A stretch of 64,000 nt of DNA from Dermacentor variabilis (GCF_050947875.1 NC_134568.1:251551767-251615766), one strand, 5' to 3'. Shown: positions 1-12,365, counted from the stretch's first letter. Translations and numbers: made by a program. Notes: a model not told the origin generated them from the letters alone.

Positions 1-1580
1 AGACTGTAGAGGCTGACTGGCGATACTGAACTCTTGTTCCCTTGCCCGACTATTCGTCAATATCTTTGTCTTCTGCATATTAATCGTCAAACGCACTCTT
101 ATACTCTCTATGCTAAGGTCCTCAATCCTTTGTTGTAACTCGTCTGCAATGTTGCTGAATGGAACAAGGTTGCTGAGATATTCACCGTCAATCCTTACTC
201 CTAAGCTTTCACAGTTTAATAGCTTGAATACTTCTTCCAAGCACACAGTGAATATCATTGGAGAGAGTGTGTCTCTTTATCTCACCCCTTTTTTATAGGT
301 ATCTTCATGCTTTCCTTGTGTAGAATTAGGGTAGCTGTGGAATCACTGCAGATATTTTCCAAGATATGTACGTAACCGGTCTATACTCTTTGATTACGTA
401 ATGTCTCTATGACTGCTGGTATCTCTACTGAATCAAATGCCTTTTCGTAATCTATGAAAGTCATATAGAGAGGCTGATTGAACTCTGCGGGTCTCTCGAT
501 TACCTGATTAATGACATGGATATGATCCATTGTAGAGTATCCCTTCCTGAAGCCAGCCTGTTCTCTTGCTGGGCTAAAGTTCAGTGTTGTCCTTATTCTA
601 TTGCAAATTATCTTGTTGAATATTTTATTTAATAGTGGGAGTAAGCTAATGGCCCTATAATTTTTCGATTCTTTAACGTCTTCCTTTTGTGGATCAGTAT
701 TATGTTTGCATTGTTCCAGTTTTATGGGATCCTTGCAGTCGATAGACACTTCGTATAGAGAGCCGCCAGTTTTCCAAGCATTATGTCTCTTCCATCTTTG
801 ATTAAATCGACTGTTATTTAATCTTCTACTGCCGATCTTCCTCGTTTCATGTCTTGCAAGGCCCTTCTGACCTCTTCGCTAGCTATAGGAGGAGTTTCTG
901 TATCCTGTTCATTACTGTTTCGAATGGAGGTATCCCGACTCCTCTGGGTATTGTACAGGTCAGTATAGAGTTCTTCCGCTTCCTTTACTATATCTTCGAG
1001 ACGGCTGATGATATTACCCTGCTTATGTTTCAGTGCATACATCTTGGTTTGTCCTATGCCAAGTTTCTTTCTCGTTGATTTCAGGCTGCGTCCATTTTTT
1101 TAGGGCTTGCTCAGTCTTTCACACGTTATAGTTTCGAATATCACTTATTTTCGCCTTGTTGATCAGGTTTGACAGTTCTGCGAATTCTATCTTATCTCTT
1201 GAGTTGGACACTTTCATTTTTGTCGTTTCTTTATTAGGTCCTTTGTTACTTGGGATACCTTGCCTACTGGTGGCCTTGGTGCCTTGCCTCCCACTTCAAT
1301 TGCTGCATCTGAAGCCAGCCTAGTTAAGGTTTCATTCATTAGCTCTATGTCATCCTCATCTCTCTCTTCTAAGGCTGCATATTTGTTTGCTAGTACCAGC
1401 CTGAATTTGTCTACTTTTACCCATACTGCCTCTAGGTTGACCTGTTTTTTTCTTGACCAATTTTGCTCTTTCTCTCTATAAATTGAGGTCAATCCTAGCC
1501 CTCACTAACCTATGATCACTGCACTTTACCCTACCTATCACTTCTACATCCTGCACTATGCTGGCATCGGCAGAAAGTAT
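1..1580 (-). pseudogene. RTE-like non-LTR retrotransposon fragment (endonuclease end plus reverse transcriptase)
   Basis: Read on the minus strand, the segment starts inside the apurinic endonuclease: CSDHRLVRARI near 1535-1500 is the conserved endonuclease C-terminal SDH motif. It continues through a linker (ORF 1492-1214, then 1042-818) into the RT domain at 749-381. Visible RT motifs are NYRAISLLPLLNKIFNKII, REQAGFRKGYSTMDHIHVI and FIDYEKAFDSVE, the style of the RTE clade. Downstream, RIDGEYLSNL continues but is followed directly by VPFSNIADEL, so the usual FADD catalytic box is missing. Several stops and frameshifts break the reading frame. The element is 5'-truncated and its C-terminal part leaves the window at position 1. 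In life such a protein nicks DNA and reverse-transcribes its own RNA at the target site. This copy cannot be functional. Clade assignment is by eye. Confidence 0.85.
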
Positions 1581-2129
1581 GAAATAAGTTTCATTTCATG
1601 TTTCTCCATTAGGGCTTTTCTGCAGCCGCTAGCACAGTGAAAACTGTAAAAAGTACGAACAAGAATGACAGTTTATGTCCTGCTTGAAACATTGTGGCAT
1701 AAATGAGTTGAAAAGGCGTACAAAAGGTTGCGAAGCCTGAATCCAGGAGTTATTCATGGGCGTAACTAACTGTCGCAGTAATAATGTCAACTAGCGATAG
1801 CCGTAACGCATTCCTTCGTAAATTGAACGTAGAGACCTATATCAAAGAGCCGTTTTGTTTTGAATGTTACGTTCTACTTAGTCATTTCCTTCTTTATCAT
1901 TTTTACGAACCACGCAACAGTTGTGTGTCTTCAACATAGTAAGTACGACGAAACTTTCGAGTGGGGTTTTCTCACAACAGTAGACCAGCTGCATGCCGGC
2001 AGCCGCGGGGGCTCATTCAGCTTTACTTCTAAGCTCTTCTTGTTTCTTTCTTCAAGACTATATGTCAGTCGTTCCGCAGTCAGCAGTGATAACCCAGCGC
2101 TCAAGATCGCCCCCTCTTTGAGGCAAAGT
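1581..2129. other. No recognisable feature
   Basis: I see no coding, repeat or RNA signal between the truncated 5' end of the RTE-like fragment and the CpG-rich block that follows. The short ORFs here have no recognisable motif. Confidence 0.5.
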
Positions 2130-3420
2130 TAATGACGAACCTTACTTCCAGGGCGCCACAAAAAATGGAAGCCTTCGGAAAAGTCGGCAGTAACTTCAGT
2201 CGATCTTTCGAGACTGCTGCAGCGCGCCCTCTTCTTGGGGCCAAAGAGAAAAGACGCCTCGATCGGGAACTCATTCGGTGCTCCTTGTTCGAGCTTCACT
2301 TTCAGGCTAGCGCGACGGCGCGGCCAAAATGTGGGCGAAACACCCTTTAAAGACTTCTCGGAGTGGCGAGAGCGCAACGCGCGCGCGAGAGAGACAAGCG
2401 GCGCTCATAAGCATCCTAATTTATAGTCATCCCCTCGCCCCACTGACAATGTTGCCGCAATAAACAAGCGCGGACATCTTTCTTCGGGGGGCGCCAGGAC
2501 AGGGTGCTCTGCGAAAACGGAGTAAGCAAATAAAAGCGAGGCCGCGCATCTGCAGCGCCATTTCTTACGGCAGCCATCCGCACAACACGCGCGAGGAGAC
2601 AGACAGAATCGCCATAGATCAGCGCACAAACAATGGCGGCTCAGCAGACGACAACGACACGCACGTTCTAAATCTCGTCGCCAGGGGGAGAGACGAGCCC
2701 GAAATGCGCACACGCGCTCCCAGGCGCCAGCGCCATCTGCGACGCGCCCGCCATCTTGGCGAACGCCTTGATTTGTGATACGGGCGAGCGGGCGCAGTTT
2801 GTATGTTTTAATATCGTTCCATGACCACAGGCAGGGCAGACATACCGAGCTACATCAACGGACAGATGGACGCCGACAAGGCGGCCGCCGCGCCGCGGGC
2901 CGCCAACGACACTTTGCCGGGCGTGAAGAAGAAAAAAAGAGGAAGCAGCCAGAGGGGCCACAGAAGAGGAGGAGGGGGGGAATCGTGTCGAAATTTATGG
3001 ACGCCCAGCCTTCCCCGAAGGCCGTTACGGAATTCAAAGATTCGGCCTGTGTCTGTCCGTTGGCGGAGGGCAGGTAGGGTGGCTCGAGGTACGTTGTAAA
3101 CATGTCGGCTCGTAAATAGGGTAACAAAGAGTCTATGGATCCGGTGGACAACATTGATTCCGAGTACCGTAATATTTCTCGAGGAGGCAACGCGGAACAG
3201 AAAAGGAAGAGGAATATCGTCGGTCTTTTTCGATCTCTTTTTCTCCCCGAATCAGGCAAGCCGGGCCGAAGCCGTTTCCCCATAAATTACTCATTATCGG
3301 TCTCCTACACACACGCGCGCACACACAACTCGCTGTGGGACGGCTTCATCTGAGCGCGCGCATGTTGTCGCCCTGTTAAACCTGCCGCTTTACAGGGCGA
3401 CACGCTTTTCTCTCTCGCTC
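2130..3420. promoter_or_regulatory. CpG-dense block, possible promoter or first-exon region
   Basis: The base composition changes sharply to GC- and CpG-rich with many CGCG runs, unlike the AT-rich flanks. An ATG at 2821 opens a plus-strand frame (MTTGRADIPSYING...) rich in Ala, Lys, Arg and Gly. A donor-like CAG|GTAGGG lies at 3071-3078. The minus strand also has open frames across 2405-3324, as expected in GC-rich DNA, so openness alone is weak evidence. Either a host first exon or GC-rich repeat DNA would fit. I recognise no protein family. Confidence 0.25.
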
Positions 3421-4217
3421 GCTCTGCCTCTTAGCCAGCAGGCCCCGCTTTCCGGTCCTGGAGTTGTGAATGCCCTTTTATTGCTATTATTATTCCCGGT
3501 TCCTTCCCACATTTTGGCCTCACGCCTTGCGCGCGTACACGTAAAAGACGTTACAGGACCGAGACTCTAGTGTACACACGCATCGTATAGCCTTCTTTGC
3601 TTCCTGTCGCAAGTAGCCTAATATGGCACGGCGCGTTCGCAAAAACAGAGCACGAGTATCAACATCGGGGCACGCGCCATGTTGTCGAGGTGGCCTCATT
3701 CCGTAACAACGGAGGTGTTCCTGCTCTGTAAAGTAAAAAAAATAAGAAGATGAATATTGGTGAAGCTCCCATTCAGTAACTCCGCTGAAGCGTTCTTGAC
3801 TCTTCGTGGTCGCGAAGTAGATAATGCCCGTTGAGCAAGCTCGAGGTGTCTTTAGTAATCTAAAATTAACTTCATATATTTATCTCTTCCCACATCTTAG
3901 CAGTAAAAGAAATTAGCTCAGCAAACACAGCAACAATACACTATTTAGTATGTTGTGCACTTACGGAAGTTTGCACAATTATACGAATCGACGGCTGAAA
4001 AAGTATTTATTATATTGTTATACTGAGGCCCTGTCTATGCTTAGGACTGCGCCACAAACCTAGGGCGCTACATAACGGTCTGTGGTCACTTGGGACTGAA
4101 CTTGTACCATGGCCATTTTGTAGAATGTAAGAATTCATTGGTGTGAAATGTCGCCTACCAAGTACAGATATATATAGATATGTATATAGCAAACGAAAAT
4201 GAACAAAAAAGTTTTGG
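3421..4217. other. No recognisable feature
   Basis: Ordinary mixed-composition DNA. No ORF of note, no repeat family and no structured RNA seen. Confidence 0.5.

Positions 4218-4303
<86 letters not shown>
4218..4303. repeat. (GATT)n microsatellite
   Basis: About 21 uninterrupted copies of the tetranucleotide GATT. The lack of interruptions suggests it is young or still expanding. Confidence 0.99.
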
Positions 4304-4304
<1 letters not shown>

Positions 4305-6082
4305 CTGGCGTAATGGCCCCTCTAATTTGCCACTAAAGTGCCTTCCATGGAAGATGACTGGCGGCCGTTTAGTTTTGGAACAGTGTTCGCTCCCAGCTTC
4401 AGCGTGCTGTGTTTCCTCATCAAAAAAATAAAAGAAAAGGAACTGAAATACTCAATTGGAGACTTCACGCTTTCAAGCTCCGTTATACCCTTGCCACTAT
4501 GGCACCTTACATTGCTCGGTGCGGGATGTCTTCGTCCACGAGCGCGGGTCCACCAGCGCCACGACTTACTCCTTACTCCTACTCCGCCATGCACGCGTGG
4601 TCCGATGTAAACGAAGCACGCGAGCGTCGCACACAGCCATACACCCCGTGCTCCGCTCCAGCGAAACCCATGGAAATGAGGATGTAAAGCCTCGTCAGCA
4701 CCATTGCAACAGATGTCCATCGTCTCTGGGTGCGAGTGCCGTTTTTCGTGAATTCGCGACACAGTGGAAACCTAAGCACCCCGCCGCTTAACTTGCATTT
4801 TGGTATAAATTTGTGATGGAAGGGATAATGTTAGAGCTGTGCGAAAAAAATGGTTTTCCTTATTTATTTTCATTTTTCTTTCTTTTAGGGACTAGTTTCA
4901 TCTGCTGTGTCGCTCAACAGCGACGCAAAATTGTGAGATGGCACGTGGTCGACTCCAGGCTCATACTCTATGCGCACAAGCCAGCCCAAATGCTCAACGA
5001 AAATAATGTTTCGTTCTCTTTCACACGCGCTCTCCTTTCTCATTCGGTTTTTTGCCCCGACGTGTAGCTCTCCGAAGATTTTTCCCGAAAGTATTGCTTA
5101 GGGCAGACACACGAAACTAGCCCGAAATTTGCATGTGTTAATGTGGACACGGCGCATATTCGTTAGATCGCGAACTTTGCGGCATTAGATCTTAAAGGGC
5201 TAATTTTCATTTAATTTTCATTTCATTTAATTTTCATTTTCAAGGGCTTTTTTTCTTTCCTTGCATTTTCTTAGCTTGAAAGTAGAACGGAGATGCCGCC
5301 AACACTTTGTTGTCGTTCTCGAGGGCCTAATCGGATCGCAGTGCTGGAGCTTCCTCATGAGAACTCTGTATATCCTCCCCATGTGTCCTCTCATTGAACT
5401 ATTTCGTCAAATCTTAGAGAACTCGAACGTTTGCTAAAGGATCACGTATTTCTTCTGAGTTAAACAAAACCGTAGTGAGGCTAGGCTGAACAGTTTCTAA
5501 GTTTGCGCAACACCCACTAGTCCCAAACATGCAAACAACAAATCACAGGGTTATCGCGTACCACGTTGGGGAAATTTTTTTTTTTTTAGGTACGGTGATT
5601 TGGTAGGTGAACATTGTAGAAAACAAACAGCGCGAAAGGAACAGAGGACAAAATAATTAGACAACACGCCCGCTATACTCACAACTAAACGTTCTATGAA
5701 ACTGACCAAATGTACACACATACAAATGCACGTGATGCTTGCAAGATATCAAGTCGTATCAGCTTCACAAAAGCTTCACATCACATACAGCCTAACATGC
5801 GCGTTGGATCTGCATCAGTCTGTTTCTACTAACAGAAGGTTGGTTTTCTGAAATAGGGCATCGCAATGACCACATCTACAATACGCGGCGACGTTTGAGC
5901 ATGTCGAATTCTTGACAGCAGTGTAATGCTTTCTCTTAGGCTTAGGTGTACACATTAAGATAGCGTCCCATTTGCCCGTAGAATACCTCACGGTGCAATA
6001 ACGGCATAGCATATACCACAAACACAGAGCAGAATATATAACGCGACATGTGCTTGATTTGGCTCGCGGGCGGGGTGCCGGC
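4304..6082. other. No recognisable gene; short ORFs only
   Basis: Contains overlapping short ORFs on both strands around 4320-4790 with no recognisable domain, a tract of T at about 5574-5587, and a short TTTAATTTTCATTTCA tandem at 5210-5242. Nothing here can be called a gene from sequence alone. Confidence 0.45.
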
Positions 6083-6815
6083 TTAACAGGAAGCTTCAGC
6101 TGGGGTGCTCCTATCTAAATACATGTAAAGGGAGAATTCGTTTTTCTCGGCAACCACTGCACCGAATCTGACGAGGTTTGTTGCACTTAAAAGAAAAACT
6201 TTAAATCTAGTGACTGTTGGTTTCGAATTTTTGAGTTAGGTTGTAACTTTTTTTATGAAAAATGGGCCAAAATTAAAAATTTTCAAAATACGAAACTATC
6301 AAGTTTACAACTCTGTAACTCAAGAACGAAACATGATAATACAATTATGTGAATTGCGCCTAATAGTACATCTAAAACAGACAAAATTGATACGTTACAC
6401 GTGAATATAAAGAAACTCAGTAATATGGAAATACAGCTTTTGCAGAATCCTTGTAACCAACGTAACACATTCACGTAAGATGTAAAATAACACATTGAAT
6501 TTGCCCGCTTTGAATGATCTAGTGGACGCCATTTACAGAACCGCGATATCTGTTCTTGATGCAGAGCTATGAATTTGTAAACTTCATGCTTCTATTTTTT
6601 TCAAGCGGTCGAATGTTTGAAAATGTTTTTAACAAAATTCAAGCATTAAATCAAAATTCAGCTTCCAAGAGTCACTATAATTTGTCTTTCTCTCTCAAAT
6701 GCAAGAAGTTTCATTAATATCGGTCCAGAGGTTATCTCAGAAAAACGTTTTTCCGTTTTACATGTATTTGAATAGGCCGCGTCGGAGTTGGGCCCGAGCT
6801 AAAGTTTCCTCTTAA
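6083..6815. mobile_element. MITE-like element with TTAA target duplication and long terminal inverted repeats
   Basis: TTAA occurs at 6083-6086 and 6812-6815, immediately outside matching inverted termini: CAGGAAGCTTCAGCT on the left, and GAGGAAACTTTAGCT as the reverse complement of the right end. The inverted similarity continues inward for over 100 bases, including AAATACATGTAAA and TCGTTTTTCT / ACGTTTTTCT blocks. The 725-bp interior has no transposase ORF, only short AT-rich frames. TTAA duplication is the hallmark of piggyBac-type transposases, so this is probably a non-autonomous passenger of such an enzyme. The superfamily is inferred from the TSD only. Confidence 0.8.
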
Positions 6816-7105
6816 GTGAGTTGACAAGATGGCACATTCAGCATCGCGGTGAAGACTACACGAATACCGTATTTCTCAGCAATTTTCTTTACTCCATACT
6901 CAATATGCATATGGTATGATCGCAAATTTTTCTTCGACTTTTTCCGTTGAAGTATCTCGCCTTTCTTGATTCTAAGGCCTTCACTAACCGACACAATTAG
7001 GGATTTAGGAAATCCAGCCTACTCAAGCTCACCTAGAAGCAGCGAAAAATAAGGTAAGCAAGTTGCTGACTGTACGTTTTCACCGGGGAACCTAAGCACG
7101 AACTC

Positions 7106-7330
7106 ACCGTAGTTGCTTAGTTGTTATGATGTTGGGATGCTAAGCACGAGGTCACGGGATCGAAGCCCGAATACGGAGGCCGCATTTCTATGGGGACGAA
7201 ATGCTAAAGAGAAAGTCTACTTAGATTGAGGTGCCCATTAAGAAATCCAGGTGGTCGAAATTATTCCCGAGTCCCCCACTATACGGCGCGCCTCATAATC
7301 AGATCGTGATTTTGACACCTAAAACCCCAT
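7106..7330 (+). mobile_element. Degenerate tRNA-derived SINE, Ruka type
   Basis: The layout is that of the tick SINE Ruka. The tRNA-like head shows the remains of a B box in GGGATCGAAGCCCGAA. It is followed by ATGGGGACGAAATGC, then AGGTGGTCGAAATTATTC, CCGAGTCCCCCACTA and CCTCATAATCAGATCG, each a diverged form of the block found in the best copy at 52175-52410. Compared with that copy it has many substitutions and small deletions, so it is old. It carries no protein. Such elements are transcribed by RNA polymerase III and copied by a LINE. Confidence 0.8.
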
Positions 7331-7708
7331 ATTTTAACCTAAACACGTAGCAGCAATATCTCTTTTCACTACTTTTGAGTGCGCCGACAAATAATTTAAA
7401 ATCAGTATGGGTATTTTTGAGTTGCAGTGCCAACACACGTTGTGCTGAGTGAACCTTAACTCTGAATCTACATTTGAACTGGATTTCATTATTCGTAGGA
7501 AATTCACACGTAAAGCTCGGCCCCATTCTTTCGTTATTAAACGAAGTAAGAATATCGGCCGTTCTTACTATGCCATCTCGTGCGTGGATGGTCGCCGAAT
7601 AATCAGCGACGAATAAGAATTCTCCGATTGTCACTGCTGTTAAGGAGTTCTGAAGGCCCAGATCAAATTTTCCGAGATAGATTTCGCAGAGAACAGGCGC
7701 GGCTTACC

Positions 7709-7940
7709 CGCAGCTGTAGCCCAGTAGGTATGGCGCTGCGCTGCTGAATTTGAGGTCGCCGTTTCGATCACGGCTGCAGCGACCGCTTTTCGACGCAGGA
7801 TAAAGGCAAAAACACTCGTGTACTTGGATTTATGTGCACGTTAAAGAACCCCAGGTAGAGAAAATTAGTCCAAAGTCCCACACTATGCGGTCTGCCTCGT
7901 AGTGAGACTGTGGTTGCGGCACGTAAGACCCCAGACTTTA
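7709..7940 (+). mobile_element. Degenerate Ruka-type SINE
   Basis: A second plus-strand copy lies about 380 bp downstream of the first. Its head (GCTGTAGCCCAGTAGGTATGG) is strongly diverged. The body is clearer: ACACTCGTGTACTTGGATTT, TGCACGTTAAAGAACCCCAG, then GTCCCACACTATGCGG and GGCACGTAAGACCCCAGA. It ends against a pyrimidine tract, TTTTGTTTTGTTTTTCAG, which looks like a splice acceptor but is probably only the SINE's 3' T-rich edge. Confidence 0.8.
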
Positions 7941-8470
7941 TTTTTGTTTTGTTTTTCAGGCGTCACTTGGCAGACACAGCAGACAGGGTGTCTCTGGACC
8001 AGCACACTTATATCCCGAATAACAAAGGTCGATTGTAATGAAAAATAACAATGGCTCAAAAAAGGACTTAACCGGCACATTGATTTCACTCCTGAACTTT
8101 AACTCGTCATTGTTTTCGGTAATACGCTCGCTCCTTGACACTTGTCAGCAACTGACCCTGTGGACGGGAATACTGTAAATCGGTGACGTCAACGCTGAGT
8201 GCGATGCAGCATTGAACTTCGCCTGAAAGTAAAATAAAAGCCAACTATTTGCTTTACTTTTTTTTGAAGAATCCTATACCCACGTAACCATGTAAGCTAA
8301 TCATGTTTCATTGCTTTCTTTTTTCTGTTTTTTTTTTCTAGTCCGCGCCTGTCGGAATGCGACCGCTGCGGCCTGGATCTCGCGGCCTCGTGCACAGCAG
8401 CACAGCTCCGCAGCCACTGAACAACCGTGACGCGTTCAGCAGCTGTTATTTCCTGTAACCACGTGACACT

Positions 8471-8472
<2 letters not shown>

Positions 8473-8522
<50 letters not shown>

Positions 8523-8612
8523 AAGGACAGGAAAGGCAAGGAGGTCAACCAGACGAGCACCCGGTTTGCTACCCTACAGTGGGGGTGTGCCATGGTCGAA
8601 AAAAAAAGAAAA
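8473..8612 (-). mobile_element. I-group LINE 3' tail (5'-truncated) ending in (CT)n
   Basis: Read on the minus strand, the segment has GTAGGGTAGCAAACCGGGT, GCTCGTCTGGTTGACC, TCCTTGCCTTTCCTG and then a (CT)n run of about 48 bases. This is the same 3' end as the full RT/RNase H LINEs at 22.6 and 32.2 kb. No coding part remains, so it is a severely 5'-truncated insertion. ORFs reading poly-Ser-Leu or poly-Arg-Glu through the (CT)n are artefacts. Confidence 0.85.
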
Positions 8613-9430
8613 CGTAAACACTCGATGGCACCATTCCACGTGAAAGCGTTACCTGCAGTTTAAAGGAGAACTAATATCAAGACTGTGCCACATTAAGAAA
8701 TAGCACGAGAGATGCTCCGTTCGGTGGTAACGGCTCAGGGAAACGGATCTAAAATGTTGGACCCACACAAGTCAGTGGGCACTTGCCCGCTCGTTAGAAT
8801 CAAGGACCGGCTTCAGAAGACTATTCTTTCCTTAGAGCTGCTCATCACTGCCATCACTTGCACGCTCCTATGGCTGTCATATCGTTCGGTATCATGATTG
8901 GTGGATCGCGTTTTCTGCACGAAACGTTCATTGGCATCAGTGTCCAGACTCGCACTATCAACGCCGAATAAAAAGAAAGGAAAGAAAGACAGAAAAAAAA
9001 CACGCAGTTATTACAAGTAATTCGTAATAATGAAACGTGCTGATGGATTAATGCAGGTAGGTATTGTAAACTAATAAAAAGCGTCCTACACAACTAGCAT
9101 TTGTGCATGTTATCTGGGTAACTGCAAAAACTGGTTATATGAATTCTTTCAATATTCGAGGGGTCATTTCACTGTGCTCAAATGATACGTATATGTACTC
9201 CGTCTTACCGACTCAGGCAGTGAAGCCAAAGCTGTGACCCTTGTCAGCCAGTCAGAAAGGCTAAAAAACACATCCACACGGTAGCCAACTACTAAAAACT
9301 TAGAAACTTGAGGGAAAAAAATCCTTAATCATACATAATTAAATAGAAGACTCTGCAAGCAACCCGATTGAAAACAGCCTATTCCTGTCTCTCTGCGTTT
9401 ATCCGGCCGTCATTGTGCTAATATTCCCAG
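8613..9430. other. No recognisable feature
   Basis: Mixed-composition DNA with short ORFs that show no motif. No repeat family recognised. Confidence 0.45.
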
Positions 9431-9435
9431 TTGAT

Positions 9436-9757
9436 TTCTTCTTTCTTTTTTTTTTCCTTTTCAGCTGCGATGTCAGTTGACTCAGCTATGGAGGCACAGT
9501 TGAAAGCCGAGGCCTTCCTTTTTGCCGGAACAAGTTTTCGCCAGCAAAATATGGTCCGCAAGCAATCGCAGGCGCGTGTTGTCAACTGCCGTCACATGTG
9601 CGCCGCACGGACGACCTCGTGTTTGATGGGGTACAACAGCCCGAGCGCAGCGCTCTCGTCGCGCGAGCGCACAGGTGGGGCCGTCTCTGACCGCCATTTG
9701 TCACCGAGCCAACAAATCGCGCCCCCTCGCAAGTTACGCCACCGACGCGGAGCGTAA
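9436..9757 (+). other. Exon-like ORF after a strong splice acceptor
   Basis: A run of about 25 pyrimidines ends in CAG at 9462-9464, an excellent acceptor. The frame is open from there to a stop at 9755-9757. An ATG at 9470 gives MSVDSAMEAQLKAEAFLF and onward. There is no recognisable domain, no matching donor is evident, and the last third runs into CpG-rich DNA that is open in several frames. It may be an exon of an unrecognised gene or chance. Evidence is limited to the splice signal and ORF. Confidence 0.2.
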
Positions 9758-10980
9758 AAACTAACAGTCTGCAACTGCGGCGGGGGTCGGCGCTCTGCAG
9801 CAGCGGAAGCAGGCTACATGAGCGGCGAAAGCACCACGCTATAGGTCCGGAAGCAAGATCGGTGCCGCGCTCCATACGACGGAGCAAGGAGGCCGCGAAT
9901 CGTGCAGCCAAAAAAGGAGCTCGCTGCGAGCCTTAGTCGACTGGCGTCACGTAGAGCGCGACGCTGGCGCACAGCGGAGCAGGCGTCACAGTGGAGCAAC
10001 CGGCTGAATTATTTAGGAAGCCGGAGTCAGGGCGCTTAGGCGACCGCTTTGGTCGCTAACGCGGCGTCTAATCCGCGCGCGCCGCGCGAACCGCAAGCAG
10101 GTCTGAGTGGTTGATCTGAGCGCGAAATCCCTTCACTGGCGGCCCCTGTCCCCGCCGCCGTCGGGGCGTAGACCTCGCGCGCGCAAGTGCGCAACGCTCG
10201 AGCGCTCTCTTCGGACGGCCGAGGAGCAAAACTGGGCCTGCCAGGCTTTGGCAGAGTAAGCACGGCATTCATGCCGCGCGGTCGGTTCCAAAATCTCGAG
10301 ACCTCGCGGAGGCTCTAGAGCAAGAAAACAAGAGGCAAAAAAGCGACAAAAGAAAGAGTTGACTAAGTCTATGCGGCGATGTAGGGTGCAGCAAACCTGC
10401 GTGCGCTCCCCGCCCTGCTCATTGGGCCGAAATACACAAAGAAGCGACGACAGGCGTTGTGCGCGTAAAGCCGTTTTTGAGGAGAGATAGCCTGGGAAAT
10501 AAGACCCGCGCTTACCCCTGCCGCCGCGCTCAGTGGGCAAGCGCGTGAGCGCGTTCAACACGCAAACTCATGCGCCTTGTTTCACTGCGTCCGCGCGCGG
10601 CAGAGCCGAATGAATTTCCCCTCGGCCAACTCGCGTTGTTCGCGCAAGGGACTTACTTGGACACGCGTGTGATCCAGATAATAGAGCCGTTCCGGGATAT
10701 TCGTTTTCTTTCCTCCTTCTCCCCTTGTTTCGCGCTAAGATCGCTGCGCACCTCGCCGGCACTGCCCGAGCTGCGCGCGCTCTCGTTTGTCTCCAGGTTC
10801 GCCGCCGAAAGACGCAGAGAGCGCAGAACGCGCTCGGAAGTTAGCACGAAATACGAGGCTCTGGGTTTGCAGCGGACCTCTGTCTTGATTTTTCGCTGTG
10901 CGCGCCGGCACCGGGCACTTGAGCCCGAACAAACTCTGGCGCATTTTTTACTGAAATCAAATGGTCAGGGCATGGCTTTG
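9590..10980. promoter_or_regulatory. CpG-dense block
   Basis: A 1.4-kb GC- and CpG-rich interval is open in multiple frames on both strands (for example minus 10133-10561 and plus 10570-10995). None of the translations shows a domain; all are rich in Arg, Ala and Ser as GC-rich random sequence would be. It could be a CpG-rich regulatory region or a GC-rich repeat. No TATA or initiator stands out. Confidence 0.25.
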
Positions 10981-10989
10981 CTCGCCGGA

Positions 10990-12300
10990 GATTAGCACCT
11001 CGCTGGCACGCAGCTTCTTGCAGCATGCTCAAACCAGGTGATTAATCGTTTTCTAGGCGTCGCTGATCCTGTAATCTCTGCAAAGGTTTGACACTCTGCA
11101 TGAAATGCGGCGGCGCCATTAGCTGAGAGCAGACTTCGTTGCTGCCTTGAGGAACTAACCAGCACTGTTTCTCTTTCCTTACGTCGCACGTGCACCATAA
11201 GTACATAAGCTGTGTATGCTCCATCACGTAAGATGCCCCACCTGAATAGGGCTGCTTTACCGTTAGGCAAGAAAGCTCATCAAGGATACAGGGCGAATAT
11301 GCTTGAACGAGAACAGCCCAAGAGAAACAAAAACGAAAAAAAAAGGAACAAGCTGCTCCAACGCATTCTCGTGCAAAAGAAAGCTGCCGACAGCCTTTTT
11401 GCGCCCTCATTACACGAGCAAAACCACTTCCCATTGCTTCTGGTTGATCAAATAGGGGCCCCAGCTTCCTGGAAGACAAAGGCTCGTATTTCGGCTGCAG
11501 TATCCCCGACTCACGGCTGAGTTACATCGTATGTGACCTTCCAGCCGAATATATCTTCCCGAATTAATTTCTCGCTATTCACTACCTTAAAGCATGCAGC
11601 ATTTACCGTATCACATATCGGTGCAAGTCCAGCCCCAAGCGATTCCGTCGCGAGCCACGCATCGCCTCGGCAACTCTCTGGCTCTTCGATGGACGCTAAT
11701 TACTACGCCCGCTTTACTCGTCGCGTATCCCGCGCTGCCTGGTGGGCCTCGTATACGTCTTGCACGCATCGCTTCGGCAACCAGCCAACTTCTGCAATGT
11801 TGCTTTGGTACACACGATTTCATGCCGATTTCAACCTTTCATACACATGATTTCGATCGACATAGCGACTCGCAGCTCTGGCCGTTAATGGATTTCAAGG
11901 AGCCAGAAGCGGTCGTGCGAAATCCAGATTGGAACACAGTGAACAAAGGCAGAATGGACAAGAAGGAAGGTGTGATGTGGTGCTGGGCAGAGTGCGTCAG
12001 TTAGCAGGGTATCGGAGCGAGAAACACTTTAATGAGAATTAGAGATCTTAGCCTCGACAAATACCAGGCTGCTACTCCAAATCATTCAAATGAACTGTGA
12101 AAGAGAAGAAAGAGATGAGCAACACAAATATAAAGGGAAAAAAAGAAAAAGAAGAAGCAAACACGCTCATTCCCGAAAGAAAACAAAATTGCGGCAAAAC
12201 ACATCTCACGATAACTGTCGACGGTAACGCGTCAGCATTGTTTCAATATAGACACACAACGTATTGTCGCCGTCGAAACGAGTTATGTATGAGGCGTGTA
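10990..12300. other. No recognisable gene
   Basis: Short ORFs only. CACGCATCGCCTCGGCAAC at about 11657 recurs with one mismatch at about 11765, hinting at a decayed local duplication of roughly 108 bp. Nothing else stands out. Confidence 0.4.
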
Positions 12301-12365
12301 GCGCAGCGGCACTCCTCTTCCGCGCTTCCCCAAGAACACTCGCCGCCATGTTGCGCCATCGCCGC

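Noticed and set aside
7938..7962. Splice acceptor TTTTGTTTTGTTTTTCAG
   Set aside because: It sits at the edge of a degenerate SINE and is followed by no convincing exon.
10036..10995. Several 60-142-codon genes in the CpG-rich block
   Set aside because: Open frames exist on both strands at once, as expected from low stop-codon frequency in GC-rich DNA; no domain or codon signal favours one.
11590..11800. Tandem repeat of about 108 bp
   Set aside because: Only a core of about 19 bp matches; the rest does not align by eye.
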